A stretch of 64,000 nt of DNA from Branchiibius hedensis (lineage in GTDB: Bacteria; Actinomycetota; Actinomycetes; Actinomycetales; Dermatophilaceae): positions 372,001 to 436,000 of the forward strand of contig NZ_UESZ01000001.1 of assembly GCF_900108585.1 (NCBI RefSeq), given 5' to 3'. The translations under genes and the position numbers were made by a program. Of the stretch, positions 60,486-64,000 are shown in pieces. The notes below the pieces were generated by a model. It worked only from the letters and a program-made list of their open reading frames with translations. It was not told where the DNA came from and searched no databases. Every line of letters begins with the position of its first letter. Positions within the stretch are counted from its first letter, which is position 1.

Positions 60486-61916
60486 TCAGACCAGGTACTG
60501 CGACAGGCCGCGCTTGAGGTACTTGCCGTGCCCCTTGGCGCCGATGTATCCGGTCTCGTCGACGATGACGGTGCCGCGGGACATCACCAGGTCGGCGTGC
60601 CCGTCGATCTCGTAGCCCTCCCACGCGGAGTAGTCCATGTTCATGTGGTGCGCTTTGCCCAGGCCGATCGAGGTGTGACCCGACGGGTCGTACACCACGA
60701 TGTCGGCGTCGGCGCCCGGAGCGATGACGCCCTTGGTGCCGTAGAGACCGAACATCCGCGCCGGCGTCGTCGAGGTGATCTCGACCCAGCGCTCCAGGCT
60801 GATCTGACCGCTCACGACACCTTGGTACATCAGGTCCATGCGGTTCTCGACCGAGCCGATCCCGTTGGGGATCTTGGAGAAGTCGTCGATGCCCATCTCC
60901 TTCTGCTCCTTCATGCAGAACGGGCAGTGGTCGGTCGACACCATCTGAATGTCATTGGTGCGCAGCGATTGCCACATGTGGTCCTGGTGGCCCTCGGCGC
61001 GTGAACGCAGGGGGGTCGAGCAGACCCACTTGGCCCCTTCGAACTCACCCCATTGCTCGCTGACCGCGCCGAGTTGCTCCTCCAGGGACAGGTAGAGGTA
61101 TTGCGGGCAGGTCTCGCCGAAGACGTTCATCCCGCGGTCGCGGGCGGCAGCGATCTGCTCGACGGCCTGCTTCGCCGACACGTGCACCACGTACAGCGGT
61201 GCGCCGGTGAGGTCGGCGATCATGATCGCGCGATGGGTGGCCTCCTCCTCGGCCTGCCAGGGGCGAGTGATCCCGTGGTAGAACGGCGAGGTCTTGCCGG
61301 CGGACACGGACTGCTGCACCAAGACGTCGATGATGCTGCCGTTCTCGGCGTGCATCATCATCATGGCGCCGTTGCTCGCGGCCTTCTGGAACGCCCGCAG
61401 GATCTGTCCGTCGTCGGACAGGAAGACGCCCTTGTAGGCCATGAAGAGCTTGAAACTGGTCACGCCCTCGTCGATCAGCTCGTCCATCGCCTTGAGCGAG
61501 TCGTCCTGGACGTCGGACAGGATCTGGTGGAAGCCGTAATCGATGGCGCAGTTGCCGCCGGCCTTCTCGTGCCAGGCGTGGTACTGGTCCATGATCCGCT
61601 GGTCGGGGTACTGCACGACGAAGTCGATGATCGTCGTCGTCCCACCCCAGGCGGCAGCGCGGGTGCCGGTCTCGAAGGTGTCGCTGGCGAAGGTGCCACC
61701 GAACGGCATCTCCATGTGGGTGTGTGCGTCGACTCCACCGGGAATGACGTATTTGCCTGCAGCATCGATGGTTTCGGCTTGGATGCCGAGCGCCTGCGCG
61801 GTGCCTGGTGCCAGCAGCGCGGCAATCTTCTCGCCCTCCACCAGGACGTCCGCGGTGGTGCGTCCGGTGGCGCTGACGACGGTTCCTCCGGTGATCAGAG
61901 TAGTCATGCTCGTCAC
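60486..61916 (-). CDS. hydA: Dihydropyrimidinase/D-hydantoinase
   Basis: A 476-residue cyclic amidohydrolase that opens dihydropyrimidine or hydantoin rings. All metal-site residues are seen: His65 and His67 in VDAHTHMEMPFGG, the carboxylated Lys in TSFKLFMAYKGV, His in MMMHAENG, His in YVVHVSAKQAV, and Asp in STDHCPFCM. Length matches the family. The ATG overlaps the stop of the beta-ureidopropionase gene (ATGA); a second ATG three codons later is possible. Confidence 0.93.
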   Translation of the reverse strand: MTSMTTLITGGTVVSATGRTTADVLVEGEKIAALLAPGTAQALGIQAETIDAAGKYVIPGGVDAHTHMEMPFGGTFASDTFETGTRAAAWGGTTTIIDFVVQYPDQRIMDQYHAWHEKAGGNCAIDYGFHQILSDVQDDSLKAMDELIDEGVTSFKLFMAYKGVFLSDDGQILRAFQKAASNGAMMMMHAENGSIIDVLVQQSVSAGKTSPFYHGITRPWQAEEEATHRAIMIADLTGAPLYVVHVSAKQAVEQIAAARDRGMNVFGETCPQYLYLSLEEQLGAVSEQWGEFEGAKWVCSTPLRSRAEGHQDHMWQSLRTNDIQMVSTDHCPFCMKEQKEMGIDDFSKIPNGIGSVENRMDLMYQGVVSGQISLERWVEITSTTPARMFGLYGTKGVIAPGADADIVVYDPSGHTSIGLGKAHHMNMDYSAWEGYEIDGHADLVMSRGTVIVDETGYIGAKGHGKYLKRGLSQYLV

Positions 61917-62761
61917 GCCTTGGGGATCGCAACGTAGGAGTCGGGGCGACGGTCCCGATAGAACTGCCAGTCGTTGCGGACCTGGCGGATCAGGTCGAGG
62001 TCGAGGTCGCGCACGACGATCTCCTCGTCGGTGGCCGAGCCGAGGTCACCGACGTAGTTGCCGCGGGGGTCCAGGAACTGGGAGCTGCCGTAGAAGGTCA
62101 CGGCCAGATCGCCGTACTCGTTGTCCTCGGTCCCGACCCGGTTGGGGGCGGCGACGAAGTAGCCGTTCGCTGCTGCGGCGGCGGCCTGCTCGATCTCCCA
62201 CAGCCGGTTCGACAGACCCGGCTTGGTGGCGTTGGGGTTGAACACGATTTCGGCGCCGTTCAGGCCCAGCTCACGCCAGCCTTCGGGGAAGTGCCGGTCG
62301 TAACAGATGTAGAGGCCGATCTTGCCGACGGCGGTGTCGAAGACCGGGTAGCCCAGGTTGCCGGGCCGGAAGTAGAACTTCTCCCAGAACTTGTCGAGGT
62401 TGGGGATGTGGTGCTTGCGGTACTTGCCCAGGATGGTGCCGTCGGCGTCGACGATCACAGCGGTGTTGTAGTACAGCCCGGGCATGTCCTCCTCGTAGAT
62501 CGGCAGGATCGTCACCATCTCGAGTTCTTTCGCGAGCGCGGCGAAGCGCTGCACGATGGGACCGTCCGCCGGCTCCGCGTAGTCGTAGTACTTCGCGTCC
62601 TCGGTGATCCCGAAATACGGCCCGTAGAACAACTCTTGGAAGCAAATCACCTGGGCCCCTTGGGTTTTCGCCTCTCTGGCGAATCCCTCGTGCTTGTCCA
62701 GCATCGAGGCTTTGTCCCCGGTCCAGGTGGTCTGTGTGATAGCGGCTCGTACGACGGTCAT
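61913..62761 (-). CDS. Beta-ureidopropionase/N-carbamoyl amidohydrolase (nitrilase superfamily)
   Basis: A 282-residue carbon-nitrogen hydrolase. The catalytic triad is Glu43 (CFQELFYGPYFG), Lys116 (LGKYRKHHIP) and Cys153 (YICYDRHFPE). The sequence FWEKFYFRPGN is typical of N-carbamoyl-beta-alanine/D-amino-acid amidohydrolases. It would hydrolyse the product of the downstream dihydropyrimidinase to a beta-amino acid, CO2 and NH3. ATG 62761 is preferred (AAGGGA 8 nt upstream). It is the first gene of the operon; candidate operators lie 30-90 bp upstream. Confidence 0.9.
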   Translation of the reverse strand: MTVVRAAITQTTWTGDKASMLDKHEGFAREAKTQGAQVICFQELFYGPYFGITEDAKYYDYAEPADGPIVQRFAALAKELEMVTILPIYEEDMPGLYYNTAVIVDADGTILGKYRKHHIPNLDKFWEKFYFRPGNLGYPVFDTAVGKIGLYICYDRHFPEGWRELGLNGAEIVFNPNATKPGLSNRLWEIEQAAAAAANGYFVAAPNRVGTEDNEYGDLAVTFYGSSQFLDPRGNYVGDLGSATDEEIVVRDLDLDLIRQVRNDWQFYRDRRPDSYVAIPKA

Positions 62762-62792
62762 CCGGTGGTGTCCCTTCTGAAACATGCGTAAG

Positions 62793-62809
62793 TAGGCAGT
62801 CAACGCCTA
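62793..62809 (-). promoter_or_regulatory. Inverted repeat upstream of the ureide operon
   Basis: TAGGC-N7-GCCTA, 31 bp before the first start codon of the operon. It is a perfect 5-bp dyad with the size of a dimeric repressor site. Confidence 0.45.
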
Positions 62810-62825
62810 TCGCGTTTCTACCGCA

Positions 62826-62849
62826 TTACCGCCGGTGACACCCCGGTAA
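62826..62849 (-). promoter_or_regulatory. Nested palindrome upstream of the ureide operon
   Basis: TTACCG and CGGTAA (62826-62831, 62844-62849) enclose GGTGACACC (62834-62842), itself a dyad. It lies in the 136-bp gap between the operon and the glutaminase gene, in which no other gene is seen. Confidence 0.45.
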
Positions 62850-62897
62850 CGCGTACAGAGATTTCCCAGGTGCTGTGTCCGGGTCAGGGTGGCGGGC

Positions 62898-63881
62898 TCA
62901 GTGCGGGACGGCGACGACGTCCAGGCCGAGGTGCTGGGACAGATAGATCGCGGTCTTCACGCCACGCACGCTGTTGCCGGCGGCGTCCAACGGCGCGGAG
63001 TACGTCGCGAGGGCGCCCTTGCCGGGGGAGACGCTGACCACGCAGCCACTGATCCCCGACTTGGCCGGCACCCCCACGTCGAGGAACCAGTCCCCGGAGG
63101 TCTCGTACATTCCGGCGATCGTCATGATCGCCAGCACCGCCTTGGCGGTATCCGCGCAGACGACGCGTTCCTGGGTCACCGGGTTGATGCCACCGGTCGC
63201 CAGGGTCGCTCCCATCAGCGCGAGGTCGCGGGTGGTGACCTCCAGGCAGCACTGCCGGGTGTAGAGGTCCAACGCCGCCATGGCGTCGCCGTTGATCGCG
63301 TCGTAGGAGCGCAACAGGTAGGCGATCGACCGGTTGCGCATGTTGGTGTTGCGGGCCGATTCGTAGGTCGCCTGGTCGAGGGTGAGTGGGCGCCCGGCGA
63401 ATGCCGACATGGTCCGGGTGAGCAGGATCCAGCGCTCTTCGAAGTCTGCCCCGGGCACCAGGCTGCTGGTGGCGATGGCGCCTGCGTTGACCATCGGGTT
63501 GGTGCGGCCGTCCGCGAACCGCTCGATCGCTGCCAACGAGTTGAACGGCAGTCCGGTGGGGTTGACCCCGACCACTCGGCGTACGACGTCCAGCCCCACG
63601 TGCTCACAGACCAGGGCGAGCACGAACGCCTTGGAGACACTCATCAGGGTGAACTTCTGGTCGAGGTCACCGCGGTCGAGCGAGACACCGTTGACGGAGG
63701 TGAGGCAGAGCGCGAACTTCTCCGGGTCTGCCTCTGCCAGAGCGGGATACACCGTTGAGACGGTGCCGTCGGCCACCGGTCGGAACTCGTCGTACGCCCG
63801 CCCGATCCAGGCGTCGGCCTCGTCGTGCCCAGGCAGATTGCCGGAGGAGACGTAGTGGTGGTCGGCGGTGTCAGCGGTCAC
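62898..63881 (-). CDS. glsA: Glutaminase A
   Basis: A 327-residue serine-dependent beta-lactamase-like glutaminase (glutamine to glutamate and NH3). The SXXK motif is Ser81-Lys84 (MSVSKAF); NPMVNAGAIA, the Tyr region GMYETSGDWF and GISGCVVSVSPGKGALATYS follow. Length is as expected. It shares strand but not operon with the ureide genes, as 136 bp containing candidate operators separate them; both processes release ammonia. Confidence 0.92.
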   Translation of the reverse strand: MTADTADHHYVSSGNLPGHDEADAWIGRAYDEFRPVADGTVSTVYPALAEADPEKFALCLTSVNGVSLDRGDLDQKFTLMSVSKAFVLALVCEHVGLDVVRRVVGVNPTGLPFNSLAAIERFADGRTNPMVNAGAIATSSLVPGADFEERWILLTRTMSAFAGRPLTLDQATYESARNTNMRNRSIAYLLRSYDAINGDAMAALDLYTRQCCLEVTTRDLALMGATLATGGINPVTQERVVCADTAKAVLAIMTIAGMYETSGDWFLDVGVPAKSGISGCVVSVSPGKGALATYSAPLDAAGNSVRGVKTAIYLSQHLGLDVVAVPH

Positions 63882-63899
63882 GACCCGATGGTAGGGCCC

Positions 63900-64000
63900 T
63901 CAGCAGCCGTCGGGCCCGCAGGCCGGTCCGACCTGCTCGGCGACGATCAGCGGGTGCGCGTCCCGCCACGCCTGCTCCAGCGCCTGCCCGAACACCTCCG
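63900..64000 (-). CDS. 3' end of an unidentified CDS
   Basis: The final 32 codons of a minus-strand gene that continues beyond the window. The tail reads FGQALEQAWRDAHPLIVAEQ and ends with CGPDGC, two cysteines four residues apart at the terminus. The Cys-rich end suggests a metal-binding protein, but no family can be named from this fragment. It ends 18 bp before the glutaminase start. Confidence 0.6.
   Translation of the reverse strand, partial: EVFGQALEQAWRDAHPLIVAEQVGPACGPDGC

Noticed and set aside
63508-63640. Alternative minus-strand frame in glsA
   Set aside because: Arg/Ser/Pro-rich shadow; the glutaminase motifs lie in the other frame.

Overview
The window is about 70% GC, packed with GTG and ATG starts, and uses 4-bp GTGA/ATGA overlaps. 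It carries actinobacterial markers: DUF3117, DUF3107, WhiB7, AdnAB, UvrD2 with an HRDC domain, a UPF0182 membrane protein, DapD/DapE and an ECF SigE-RseA-TatB block. Gene content best fits an actinobacterium of the order Micrococcales, possibly Dermacoccaceae or a relative; this placement is inference from gene content. Two blocks of conserved gene order that lie far apart in Mycobacterium tuberculosis (Rv1201c-Rv1233c and Rv3193c-Rv3211) sit side by side here.

Layout. 1-5.7 kb: diaminopimelate genes (dapD, dapE) with a DivIVA-like protein, Tag glycosylase and a PIG-V-like mannosyltransferase. 5.7-7.5 kb: SPFH/NfeD membrane pair. 7.5-13.3 kb: DUF3117, O-methyltransferase, sigE, anti-sigma factor, tatB, mrp, DUF1003 and a soluble MgtE_N/CBS protein (htrA is absent). 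13.3-19.5 kb: a small ORF behind a strong promoter, an L,D-transpeptidase, aminopeptidase P, a lipoprotein, a PHP phosphoesterase and a RecB-type nuclease. 19.5-25.1 kb: a LuxR-type regulator, a DEAD-box helicase broken by a frameshift, a ferritin-like protein, GlsB, DUF3107, TetR, MoeZ and an alkyltransferase-like protein. 25.1-40.5 kb: the DNA-repair block adnA-adnB, an accessory insertion (phosphoesterase, leucine-rich-repeat protein, DUF222/HNH nuclease), an APH-fold pseudokinase, nudC, a frameshifted uvrD2, and whiB7 behind a leader ORF and terminator-type attenuator. 40.7-51.3 kb: AarF/ABC1 kinase, TOMM-type leader-binding protein, M48 peptidase, Nudix, zincin_2 protein, MoaE, PDZ-Lon protease, PPA1309, UPF0182 and initiator tRNA. 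51.3-55.7 kb: a small membrane protein, a NarL-type two-component pair, acyl-CoA synthetase and a MhuD-like haem-degrading monooxygenase. 55.7-62.9 kb: a seven-gene minus-strand operon combining beta-ureidopropionase, dihydropyrimidinase, an LLM oxidoreductase and an NMT1-type ABC importer, which looks like uptake and breakdown of a pyrimidine, hydantoin or related cyclic ureide. 62.9-64 kb: glutaminase and a partial gene.

No CRISPR array, insertion sequence, prophage or rRNA was found. Many genes appear to be leaderless, with a TANNNT hexamer 6-7 nt before the start codon, and this was used to fix several starts. Two helicase genes each need one extra G/C in a four-base G/C run to restore their frame; sequencing error and real mutation cannot be separated from the sequence alone.
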